From Selenomonadaceae bacterium (GTDB taxonomy: Bacteria; Bacillota; Negativicutes; Selenomonadales; Selenomonadaceae), in the NCBI GenBank assembly GCA_017477125.1, contig JAFUXN010000049.1, forward strand, positions 1 through 44,442: a stretch of 44,442 nucleotides of DNA. Reading direction: 5' to 3'. Position numbers and translations under genes: made by a program. The notes beneath the pieces were generated by a model. It did no database searches. It saw nothing but the letters and a program-made list of their open reading frames with translations, and was not told where the DNA came from. This document shows, one piece after another, positions 16,565 to 24,737 of the stretch. Position 1 is the first letter of the stretch. Every line of letters begins with the position of its first letter.

Positions 16565-17731
16565 TTAAATCATTCGTCGCGAGTTCCATACGACCAAAGC
16601 CGCGCCGATCAATATCCCGACCGTCGCCAACAACGGCGGCATCGGCACCTCACCGATCAACATCTTCACCGTCAGCACCGACATCAACGCCCACGTCCCC
16701 AGCACTATCCTCCAATTCCAACGGAGTATTTTTTTTGCCTCAAACGCCAGCTTGCGCAGCTCGAAAAATTTCCCCCAGTCGTCCAATACAAAATCCGCCG
16801 CGTCCGTCTCAACGTCGCCTATCATTATCGACACGTCCGCCGCTTCGAACGCAGGACGATCCTTCTCCTCCGAACTCATCATCGCCACCACCTTGCCCCG
16901 CGCTTGCATCAATTGTATCTCCCGCGCCTTCTCCTCCGGCAACAGCTCCGCCCTCGCCGCGTCGACCTTCAAGCCTTTGATCATCGCGTTCGCCTTCTTC
17001 TTCGGCTCCGCCGTCAGCAACACCGTCTCCAATCCGTTGTACTTCAATCGATCCAAGAAGATCGGCGCCCGCTCGTCTACCTCGTCCTTCAATCCGATCA
17101 GCCCCCGCGCGATACGTCCCACCGTCACCACCAACGGCGTTCGACATTTCGCCGCGATCTGATCGATCTTCGTCCGCAGCTCGACGTTGAGCTTCACGCC
17201 CTCGCTTATCACCCACGCCGGACGCCCCACCCGCACCGTCAGCCCGTTCACCAGCGCTTCGATCCCGTTGCCCTCGATCTCATTCGACATCGACGCCTCT
17301 TCTATCAACACGCATCTGCCTTCCGCCGTCTCGAATATCTTGCGCCCCAGAGGATGCGTCGAGTCCCGTTCAGCCGCTGCCGCCGTCGACAACAGCCCCG
17401 CTTGCGTCATTCCAATCGGATACAGATCGGTGATGAAGTATTCGCCCGTCGTGATCATTCGGTTGAGCGAGAACGCCACCGTGTCTATCGAGCACAATTT
17501 CAGCAGCGCCGCCATCGATCGAAGTCCAATGCCGATGTCGCCGAGCAATCGAGCCGCCCGCTTGTTTACCAACGTCGAGCCGAGAATCAGATTGAACGGC
17601 GAGAAGGCGATCAACGCCGTCAACGACGCAACGATCGCTTCCTGCTCCGAACGCGTGACGTAGAGCCCGACGCCGAGCACCAATGCGATCGCGAGGTTGG
17701 CGAACAGCAGCGGTTTGATTTCAGAAGACAT
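16565..17731 (-). CDS. P1B-type ATPase-like pseudoenzyme (catalytic motifs lost)
   Basis: A 388-residue protein whose order and spacing follow the second half of a heavy-metal P-type ATPase, but every key motif is altered. The CPC ion site is SPF (44-46). The DKTGT phosphorylation motif is SLNRM (88-92, followed by the normal TTGE). The TGD motif is TAE (240-242). GDGxNDxP is SSEEKDRP (286-293). The nucleotide-domain HP motif (126-127) is kept. Metal-binding domain, first helices and actuator domain are absent. Pairs of helices remain at both ends. ATG 17731 overlaps folB by 11 bp. The frame is intact over 1.1 kb, so selection for a non-ATPase role seems likely. Confidence 0.75.
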   Translation of the reverse strand: MSSEIKPLLFANLAIALVLGVGLYVTRSEQEAIVASLTALIAFSPFNLILGSTLVNKRAARLLGDIGIGLRSMAALLKLCSIDTVAFSLNRMITTGEYFITDLYPIGMTQAGLLSTAAAAERDSTHPLGRKIFETAEGRCVLIEEASMSNEIEGNGIEALVNGLTVRVGRPAWVISEGVKLNVELRTKIDQIAAKCRTPLVVTVGRIARGLIGLKDEVDERAPIFLDRLKYNGLETVLLTAEPKKKANAMIKGLKVDAARAELLPEEKAREIQLMQARGKVVAMMSSEEKDRPAFEAADVSIMIGDVETDAADFVLDDWGKFFELRKLAFEAKKILRWNWRIVLGTWALMSVLTVKMLIGEVPMPPLLATVGILIGAALVVWNSRRMI

Positions 17732-18089
17732 CTCGTTCGCGAACGATGGACACCGCAACGTCATTGCACTTCGCAATCGACAACGCGACGGGCTTATGGA
17801 CAGTGACCTTGACACTCTCAATGATCACTCGCGCGCTAAGAATGTTGTCGGCGATCTCCTGCGCGAGCGCCTCAATGAGATTGTAATCGTTTTCGACGAG
17901 ACCTCTGATGATTTCAATGACCTTGACATAATCGATGGTATCATTGAGGTCGTCGGACTTCCCCGATTGGAGCAGATCAACACCGATCTCGACGTCGATG
18001 CGGAGGGGCTGACCGATCTTGCGCTCCTCCTCGGTGCAACCGCAATGCCCATGAAATTCCAAGCCGTTCAAAATGATTTTATCGTTCAC
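17721..18089 (-). CDS. folB: Dihydroneopterin aldolase
   Basis: It converts 7,8-dihydroneopterin to 6-hydroxymethyl-dihydropterin in folate synthesis. It has 122 residues, the usual FolB length, with the N-terminal NGLEFHGHCGCTEEER motif, the catalytic-region LIEALAQEIAD helix and the terminal VTVHKP strand. GTG 18089 follows GAGGTGATGAT. It overlaps the P-type ATPase-like gene. folP lies 5 kb away on the same strand, separated by the inserted RTX/metallopeptidase gene. A weak promoter (TTGATT / TATAAA, 15-bp spacer, 18127-18153) is visible upstream. Confidence 0.92.
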   Translation of the reverse strand: MNDKIILNGLEFHGHCGCTEEERKIGQPLRIDVEIGVDLLQSGKSDDLNDTIDYVKVIEIIRGLVENDYNLIEALAQEIADNILSARVIIESVKVTVHKPVALSIAKCNDVAVSIVRERDVF

Positions 18090-18181
18090 AGCATCATCAC
18101 CTCATCGATTTTGATTGAGCATAAATTTTATAGCGTTGACCGTTTAAAATCAAGAAATATCGCGGGCGGGCACTTAATCCG

Positions 18182-18210
18182 TTGCGTCGATCGTTCGATG
18201 TAACTATAGT
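18182..18210 (+). promoter_or_regulatory. Putative promoter of the RTX/metallopeptidase gene
   Basis: TTGCGT (18182-18187), a 17-bp spacer and TATAGT (18205-18210) lie 40 bp upstream of the start codon, in the divergent region shared with folB. Confidence 0.5.
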
Positions 18211-18249
18211 GGTAAAATTGATTGCGGAATCAATGAAGGAGTGATGAGT

Positions 18250-19833
18250 ATGTCTGTCATCAACAATTACAATGACAATACTTTGGTCAGCGGAACCTCG
18301 AGCGCAGATTCAATTGAAAACTACGGCTCGATGGTTACGCTCAACGCAGGAGGAGGAAATGATTACCTCAGGACAAATTTTGTTGCATCGAATGTGACGA
18401 TGAACGGAGGAGCAGGCGACGACATTATTTACAGCAATGGCTCTAACACTTCGGCGAACGGCGGAGCAGGCAATGATTCAATCTACAACAACGGCTCAAA
18501 CAACACAGTCGATGGCGGCGACGGCAATGATATACTCCGAACGGGCTTCGTCACTTCAACCAACGTTACGCTCAATGGAGGCAAGGGTAACGATACTATC
18601 TACAACACGGGTTCATCGAGCGTCGTGTTGAATGGCGACGCCGACAACGATTACATCAGGACTGACTCTATCACTTCAGATGTCACCATCAACGGCGGAG
18701 CGGGCAAAGATTCACTCTACACCAACGGCTCAAGCGTCGCGGTAAACGGAGACGACGGCAATGATTATCTTAACAACTGGCGGAACACTTACGGCGTCAC
18801 AATGAACGGCGGCGTCGGCGACGACACGCTTGATAATAATGGCTTCAATGCCGTGATCAACGGCGGCGCAGGCAATGACCGGATTTATAACGATTCGCTT
18901 GCGTCGAACGATACGCTCAACGGCGGAGCGGGCAACGACACTGTATATAATCATGCTTCGAACGTATTAATCGACGGCGGCGACGGCAATGATTTACTCT
19001 GGACGGGCTACGACACTTCAAACAACGTAACTCTCAACACCGGCGCGGGCAATGACACCGTCGATATTTGGTCAGCAGGTAAAAACACCGTTAATGTCGG
19101 CGAAGGTAGCAATTTACTCCGCGTGCTCCGAGATAATGAACTCATCGTTAACGGCAGCGACGCCAACGAAAGCCTTTTGATCTACGCCGATCGAGAAAAG
19201 GTTTACCACAGCATGCCCGACATCGCCATGACCATCAACAGCAGTCGCGGCAACGATACCGTCAACGGCTTCGACTATGCGCGCGGCGTCTACTCCTACT
19301 CGCCCAACCACGGCAACGATGTCATTCTCGGCTTCGGCAATCAGAGCACTCTCAAGGTCAACGGCACGATCGATCGTTGGTCTCTCGACGGCAGTGATGT
19401 CGTCTTCACCGTCGGGCAGGGCTCGGTCAGGCTCAAGAACGGCAAGGGGCATGTCCTCAACGTCAGCGACAATAACGGCGCGGTCTCTACCGTCTTCGGC
19501 GGCAGTTACTCTTATTCTCAACAGGACGTGCTCAAAGATTTCATGCGGTCGCTCAATCAAACCACTCTCACATCGACGGCGGACATGGTTGACGAGGCGA
19601 TCAACTCATGCTCGAAAGGCAAGTACAAAAATCTTTCAGCTGCCGTTGACGCATTCATCAGTGACTGCCGAGGTGCCAAGGGCGATGTTGATAAATTTCT
19701 CCAAGAGTACTGCGGCATTTACCCAGATAACGCGGACACGGGCGCGATCACGGGCTGGGACGCAGGTGGCTCGACCGTCAAAAATTACTATAACGTCGTG
19801 CCGTTAAACTCAACGAAGAATCCTACGGTCTGA
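18250..19833 (+). CDS. RTX-repeat protein, N-terminal part of a frameshifted gene
   Basis: 527 residues from ATG 18250, chosen because AAGGAG (18236-18241) precedes it at 8 bases. Residues 10-300 are a long run of hemolysin-type glycine/aspartate nonapeptide repeats (NGGAGNDxIYNNGSN, DGGDGNDxL), expected to bind calcium. There is no Sec signal, as usual for type I secreted RTX proteins. After about residue 420 comes a conserved helical module ending GAITGWDAGGS, also present in the 29.6-31.7 kb protein. There the frame runs out at 19833. The missing continuation is in the frame open from 19794 (next entry). The parent gene therefore spanned about 18250-23432. Confidence 0.75.
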   Translation: MSVINNYNDNTLVSGTSSADSIENYGSMVTLNAGGGNDYLRTNFVASNVTMNGGAGDDIIYSNGSNTSANGGAGNDSIYNNGSNNTVDGGDGNDILRTGFVTSTNVTLNGGKGNDTIYNTGSSSVVLNGDADNDYIRTDSITSDVTINGGAGKDSLYTNGSSVAVNGDDGNDYLNNWRNTYGVTMNGGVGDDTLDNNGFNAVINGGAGNDRIYNDSLASNDTLNGGAGNDTVYNHASNVLIDGGDGNDLLWTGYDTSNNVTLNTGAGNDTVDIWSAGKNTVNVGEGSNLLRVLRDNELIVNGSDANESLLIYADREKVYHSMPDIAMTINSSRGNDTVNGFDYARGVYSYSPNHGNDVILGFGNQSTLKVNGTIDRWSLDGSDVVFTVGQGSVRLKNGKGHVLNVSDNNGAVSTVFGGSYSYSQQDVLKDFMRSLNQTTLTSTADMVDEAINSCSKGKYKNLSAAVDAFISDCRGAKGDVDKFLQEYCGIYPDNADTGAITGWDAGGSTVKNYYNVVPLNSTKNPTV

Positions 19834-19973
19834 GCTTCTCTCAAGACAATGCGAAGTTCAACAAAGGCTTCCTCTACTTCGCATCCGAGCCCGATGTCTA
19901 TTGGTGGGCGAGCGCCGGAGCCACTGACCAATCGAATGGGCGCCTCGCCTTCAACACATACTACTTTAAAAAC

Positions 19974-22900
19974 TTGGCTTTGACCGATCCATCGTACAAT
20001 GGCATCGGTAATATTGTCGCTCACGAGTTCACTCATGTATTGGTGTCGTCGCTGACAAACAGGGGCAGAACGGCGACATTTATCAATGAGGGAATGGCAG
20101 ATTTGACCCGCGGCGTCGACCATCGATATAAAAACCTCTTCGAGGGGTTTGTTAAGAATCCCAATGAGCTGGCGAAGTACGTCAATGTAAATGCCATGGA
20201 AACCGAAAAAAATGAGTACTATGCCGGCGGCTATATGTTCTATCGTTGGCTGGCGAAGCAGTCCGCTGTCTTCGACGCCGACGCTCTTTCGGGCTCGATG
20301 CCCAACGCTCCCGATACGCCCACCGTCCCTGCAGAGCCGACCGTCCCCGCCGACTCGCTCAACACCATCATCGGGAGCAACGGCAATGATGTTTTGCTCG
20401 GCACCACCGCCGTTGATTACTTCGTCTATTCGCTCGGCGGCGGCTCCGACGTGATCGGCAACACCAAGGACAGCAAAACCCTCTACCGCGCCGACGACAA
20501 GATCGTTATCATCGACGGCAACGGGCTCGATGATATATACTTCACCGACAAGAAGAACACTCTCACCGTCGCGTTCAAGAGAGACAATCGAAGCAAGCTC
20601 ACCATCAACAAAAATTCTTCCCTCGACGCCGTTGAGTTTTATATCGGTTCCGATCTCAATTCGGCGCTCGCGTCCGATGCCTACTCCTACGGCTTGACCG
20701 ACGACGTCACGCTCGACGCCGGCGGCAACAAGTTGAGCGTTAAGCCCGGCAACACATCAGCCGTCACCGTCGACGCCGCCGATATCGTTTCGACCGCCAA
20801 GACCATCGACGGATCAAATGCAAGCGGCGCCGTCAAACTGATCGGCAACTCCAATGCCAATGTGCTCGTCGCGGGAACTCATGGCTCGACGCTCGACGGC
20901 GGTTCGAATAAGAGCAACGGCAAGGGCACCGCCGATAAACTTCATGGCGGTTCGGGCGCCGACGTGTTCATCTACAACGCCGACGGCGTCAACGATATCA
21001 TCTATGGCTACGACGGTTCGAAAGATAAGATCATGCTCGTCGGCGTCGCAGATAATTTCTCGATCGATACCGCCAACGCGAAAGTTTTCAAGGACAACGG
21101 CAAGAGCATCGTGCTGACGATCGGCAAAGGCAAACTCACCATCGATAAGCCCGCGGGCGTCGTTCATTTCGTCGACGCCAACGATCGGACGATTCTCGAT
21201 TACGGCATCGAACTTCCCGACGGCGTCTCGCTCAACGCCAACAAGACCGCATTGACCATCGGCGAAGGCGCGGCGCTCGAAACCGATACGATCTCCGTCA
21301 ACGATACGCTGTTCACCGCTTACGTCCCCAAGCTCAACGAGATCGACGCTTCCGCTTACGAGGGCGAGCTTGAATTGCATGGGGCGAACGGCAAAGCCAA
21401 TGTGTTGAGGGCGAGCAAGGGCGGCTCGACGCTTGCGGGCGGCAACGGCAATGATCAGCTCCACGGCGGCAACGGCAGTGATACGTTCGTCTACAGCGCC
21501 AAGGGCGGCAAGGACGTCGTTTATAATTTTGCCGACGGCGATCGCATTCACGTCTCCGATACCTCCGTTCGCAAGAGCATGTTCGTCGAGAGCGGCAAAG
21601 ATGTGATCCTCAAGCTCGACAACAAAAACACTCTGACGTTGAAAAATGTCGCGGGCAATCGGATCACCTTCAGCGGCGCCGACGGCGTTGAAATGACTTA
21701 CGGCTATACTCTGCCCGGCGGCTTGAGCTACAACTCGAACAGGACGGGCATCGTGGTCAGCGACAAGACGCAGATCGATTCGGGCTTGACGATCGATCTC
21801 AACGACGACGATGATTATTACGCGACCGCTCGCAATGTCGATCTCCGCAAGGTCAACGCGTCCGACATCACCGTTCTCGGCGACCAACAGAACAACATCA
21901 TCTACGCCTCCGACAGCGATATGAATGTCTACGGCGGTTTGGGCAATGATCAGCTCTACGCTCCCACGGTCGACGGCGCGACGGTCAACTACTACTACGC
22001 GGGCGGCAAGGACGTCATCAACAATTACGATCCCGAGCGGGTCGCCATCAACATCGATGAGAACTCGAGCGTGATATCGGGCATCGCGATCAATCGAAGC
22101 AGTTTCGTCGAGAAGGGCAACGATCTCGTCGTGACCTTCAATCGCAATAACACCCTCACGATCAAAGATGCAACCAAATATCTCAACACCGGCAAGATGC
22201 TCAACATCGCGGGCGTCGAATACGGCTGGCAACTGGACGACGGTCTCACATACGATGCGCGGCGGACGTCGATCGGCGTCTCCAATAAAACTCTCGCCGA
22301 ATCAAACGGCATGCTCAACATCGATCTGACGAGCGACGATTATGCTCCGACCGTCAAGAAGATCGATCTGAATGGGCTCAACGTCAGCGCCTCATTGATC
22401 GGCAACTCGTTGGCGAACACTCTGTACGCGAGCGGTGAAAACTCGACGCTCGAGGGCGGCGCGGGCAATGATGTTCTCTACTGCAGCACGGTCGAAGGCG
22501 CCGGCACGACGATCGTCTACGGCAGCGGCGACGGCAAAGATGTCGTTTATAATTATTCGAGCGGCGACACGATCCGATTGAAGGGCGATGTTGCGATCGG
22601 CGACGCGAATTTTGTCGAGAAGGGCAACGACATCATCATCAACGTCGGCAGAGGAAACATCACTTTGAAGAATGCTCCGCGCGACGCTATCAGCGTGGTC
22701 GGCGACGCTCAGACCTTCACCTACAATCCGTTGCCGACGGGGTTGAGCTACAACGCGCAGAAGACAATCGTGACGGCGGCGAAGACTTACGGCAGTGCGA
22801 CGCTCGACGTGAACGCGCTTGGGTTGGCGGGCACGCTCAAGGAGATCAATGCGTCGGCGGTGAACGGCTCGCTTTCGATCGTCGGGAATGCTCTCAACAA

Positions 22901-23432
22901 TGTGATCAAGGCGTCGAAGGGCGGCTCGACGATGGACGGCGGCGCGGGCAATGATACTTTGTTCGGAGGCAAGGGCGCCGACGTGTTCAAGTACAGCGGC
23001 GGCAACGACTTCATCACCAACTACACTGCCGATCAAGACGTCATTGAGATCGATGGTGCGGTGACGAGCGGCAGGTTGGCAGGTTCGAATGTCGAGCTCA
23101 CGATTGGGAGCGGCAAGCTCACGATCAAGGGCGTGGTCAATAAAAAATTGACCGTCAAAGACGAGAACGGTCAATCAGAATATCTGTTCACCAAGGCGAA
23201 CGGCACGTTGAATAAGGCGCGGGTTTCGAGCAGCAGCCAATTGAGCGCTGATGATTACTGGTTCGTGCCCGCGGACGATGCGATGTCGGACGAGCTCAAC
23301 GAGCTGATGACGAGCGATCCGATTGTCGACAATGCGTTGGCTGATGTTGACGATATCGGTTCGATGATGAAGAAGTTCATGCGGCAGTCGACCGACATGT
23401 TGGCGGCGGCTCGCCATAAGACCAAGCGTTAA
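19974..23432 (+). CDS. Metallopeptidase domain plus RTX repeats, C-terminal part of the frameshifted gene
   Basis: The frame is open from 19794; the first start-like codon is TTG 19974. Upstream codons read SYGLSFSQDN, homologous to SYGMNFAESG of the paralogue, proving the coding continues leftward. Residues 10-60 hold the zinc motif HEFTH and a downstream NEGMAD, the probable third-ligand region. Then about 900 residues carry six or so blocks of RTX-type sequence (TLDGGSNK, TLAGGNGNDQLHGGNGSD, TLEGGAGND, TMDGGAGND) alternating with beta-rich linkers. The C-terminus is acidic then basic, as in type I substrates. About 50 family residues between the two parts are absent, so this is a deletion plus frame loss, not programmed shifting. 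1152 residues if translated alone. Confidence 0.75.
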   Translation: MALTDPSYNGIGNIVAHEFTHVLVSSLTNRGRTATFINEGMADLTRGVDHRYKNLFEGFVKNPNELAKYVNVNAMETEKNEYYAGGYMFYRWLAKQSAVFDADALSGSMPNAPDTPTVPAEPTVPADSLNTIIGSNGNDVLLGTTAVDYFVYSLGGGSDVIGNTKDSKTLYRADDKIVIIDGNGLDDIYFTDKKNTLTVAFKRDNRSKLTINKNSSLDAVEFYIGSDLNSALASDAYSYGLTDDVTLDAGGNKLSVKPGNTSAVTVDAADIVSTAKTIDGSNASGAVKLIGNSNANVLVAGTHGSTLDGGSNKSNGKGTADKLHGGSGADVFIYNADGVNDIIYGYDGSKDKIMLVGVADNFSIDTANAKVFKDNGKSIVLTIGKGKLTIDKPAGVVHFVDANDRTILDYGIELPDGVSLNANKTALTIGEGAALETDTISVNDTLFTAYVPKLNEIDASAYEGELELHGANGKANVLRASKGGSTLAGGNGNDQLHGGNGSDTFVYSAKGGKDVVYNFADGDRIHVSDTSVRKSMFVESGKDVILKLDNKNTLTLKNVAGNRITFSGADGVEMTYGYTLPGGLSYNSNRTGIVVSDKTQIDSGLTIDLNDDDDYYATARNVDLRKVNASDITVLGDQQNNIIYASDSDMNVYGGLGNDQLYAPTVDGATVNYYYAGGKDVINNYDPERVAINIDENSSVISGIAINRSSFVEKGNDLVVTFNRNNTLTIKDATKYLNTGKMLNIAGVEYGWQLDDGLTYDARRTSIGVSNKTLAESNGMLNIDLTSDDYAPTVKKIDLNGLNVSASLIGNSLANTLYASGENSTLEGGAGNDVLYCSTVEGAGTTIVYGSGDGKDVVYNYSSGDTIRLKGDVAIGDANFVEKGNDIIINVGRGNITLKNAPRDAISVVGDAQTFTYNPLPTGLSYNAQKTIVTAAKTYGSATLDVNALGLAGTLKEINASAVNGSLSIVGNALNNVIKASKGGSTMDGGAGNDTLFGGKGADVFKYSGGNDFITNYTADQDVIEIDGAVTSGRLAGSNVELTIGSGKLTIKGVVNKKLTVKDENGQSEYLFTKANGTLNKARVSSSSQLSADDYWFVPADDAMSDELNELMTSDPIVDNALADVDDIGSMMKKFMRQSTDMLAAARHKTKR

Positions 23433-23455
23433 TCGACGACGCACAAAACTCAAAT

Positions 23456-23481
23456 GCCTTCCCTCAACGGGAGGCTTTTTT
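23456..23481 (+). terminator. Rho-independent terminator of the RTX gene
   Basis: GCCTTCCC (23456-23463) pairs with GGGAGGC (23469-23475) with one bulged base, then TTTTTT. It overlaps the 3' end of the convergent folP gene. Confidence 0.75.
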
Positions 23482-24261
23482 ATTTACGACATCGACCGCG
23501 CGGAGCATCTTGGCGATCATCTTGACGTTGTGGACGCGAACGATGTCGGCGCCCCTCATCGCTCCGACCACGCACCAGGCGCCCGTTACCTCGTCGCGTT
23601 GATCGATCGGCAGTCCGAGCGCATATTCGATCAACGATTTGCGACTTACGCCCAACATCAACGGTCGATCGGTTTTGATCTCGTCGAGCCGACGGAGGAT
23701 CGTCAAGTTCTGCTCCTGCGTCTTGCCGAAGCCGATGCCGGGGTCGAAGATCAGATTGTCGCGCGGCAAACCGATCTCATCAGCGAGCTCGACGGTCTGC
23801 TCGAAAAAATTATTGACGTCGGCGATCACATCAACGGAAGTGCGGTCGTGAGTGACGACGAGCGGGACGTTGAGGCGGGCGGCGGTTTCGAGCATCGATC
23901 GATCGCAATGCACGGCGTTGATCATGTCGGCGCCGAGCTCAACGGCGGCTTGGGCGGTCGAAGGCTTATAGGTGTCGACGCTGATCGGGATGGGGCATCG
24001 ACCGTTGAGCGCTCGAAGGATCGGCTCGAGACGGTTGAGCTCCTCGTCGACGCTGATCGGATTGAAATTCGGGCGTGTCGACTCCGCGCCGATGTCGATG
24101 ATGTCAGCGCCGTCGCCGATCATCTCAAAGACGTGTTCGACGGCTCGATCGAGATCGATCCATTGACCGCCGTCGCTGAACGAATCGGGCGTGACGTTCA
24201 AGATGCCCATCACCAGCGTTCGCCCATTGATAATTTCAGTAGTGGGGATGGAGTTTGACAT
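23464..24261 (-). CDS. folP: Dihydropteroate synthase
   Basis: It condenses hydroxymethyl-dihydropterin pyrophosphate with p-aminobenzoate. It has 265 residues. Motifs are MGILNVTPDSFSDGG (near 20-35), DIGAESTRPN (about 58), the ISVDTYKPS segment, and the C-terminal GVSRKSLIEY plus RVHNV. ATG 24261 is used because it begins a typical short N-terminus; an in-frame start 27 bp upstream is possible. It overlaps the preceding hypothetical gene by 26 bp, so the two are co-transcribed. Confidence 0.93.
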   Translation of the reverse strand: MSNSIPTTEIINGRTLVMGILNVTPDSFSDGGQWIDLDRAVEHVFEMIGDGADIIDIGAESTRPNFNPISVDEELNRLEPILRALNGRCPIPISVDTYKPSTAQAAVELGADMINAVHCDRSMLETAARLNVPLVVTHDRTSVDVIADVNNFFEQTVELADEIGLPRDNLIFDPGIGFGKTQEQNLTILRRLDEIKTDRPLMLGVSRKSLIEYALGLPIDQRDEVTGAWCVVGAMRGADIVRVHNVKMIAKMLRAVDVVNKKASR

Positions 24262-24544
24262 ACTCAACGGGACGGCTCCAATCGACATGAATCCCCGTCT
24301 CCTCCCAAAGTTTGGTCAACGCCACCTTGAAATTCCCCACGCTCGCCAACGGATCGATCGCCTCGCGCGTGAAGTCGAGCAGAGTTTCATGCGGGATCAA
24401 TATCTCATGGATCGAGTGCAGGAATTTATCCGCCAGCGCCCGCCCCCGGTCATCGTCGAGCACCACCGACGCCGATTTGGTCTCGCCATCGTACTCAATA
24501 TATCCGAGCGCGTTATTAAAACTCACTGCCACGCTGTAGTTCAT
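24236..24544 (-). CDS. Conserved hypothetical protein upstream of folP
   Basis: A 102-residue cytoplasmic protein with no signal or membrane helix. It has a beta-rich N-terminus (SVAVSFNNALGYIEYDG) and a C-terminal motif DFTREAIDPLASVGNFKVAL then HVDWSRPVEYV. I do not recognise a named domain; the tail resembles conserved Negativicutes hypotheticals. ATG 24544 is preferred over ATG 24553 because AGGAG lies 8-9 bases before it but touches the earlier ATG. A strong promoter precedes it, and it overlaps folP by 26 bp, so a folate-linked or merely co-transcribed role is possible. Confidence 0.75.
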   Translation of the reverse strand: MNYSVAVSFNNALGYIEYDGETKSASVVLDDDRGRALADKFLHSIHEILIPHETLLDFTREAIDPLASVGNFKVALTKLWEETGIHVDWSRPVEYVKLHPHY

Positions 24545-24574
24545 CGAAATCATCTCCTAATGATCATTCGCCGC

Positions 24575-24603
24575 ATTGTACCAAATCCGCGCGGAGTTTT
24601 CAA
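24575..24603 (-). promoter_or_regulatory. Sigma-70 promoter of the hypothetical-folP transcript
   Basis: On the - strand TTGAAA (24603-24598), a 17-bp spacer and TACAAT (24580-24575) form a near-consensus promoter about 30 bp upstream of the start at 24544. Confidence 0.7.
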
Positions 24604-24611
24604 TCGACGGC

Positions 24612-24653
24612 AAAAAAATACCCCCGACTGCCGATGAACCATGCAATCGGGGG
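24612..24653 (-). terminator. Rho-independent terminator downstream of the PTS gene
   Basis: On the - strand the stem CCCCCGATTG / CAGTCGGGGG (24653-24621, one mismatch) is followed by TATTTTTTT. It lies 85 bp after the PTS stop codon. Confidence 0.75.
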
Positions 24654-24737
24654 CACCAATGTATGTGAGCCGCCCATGCGAGAATCGGGCGACGCATTCA
24701 TAAGATAATCTTAAAGCGTCGGATTGTCAACGAATGA

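Noticed and set aside
19794-19833. Programmed ribosomal frameshift joining the two parts of the RTX gene
   Set aside because: No slippery heptamer was evident, and about 50 homologous residues are missing relative to the paralogue, so a deletion explains it better.
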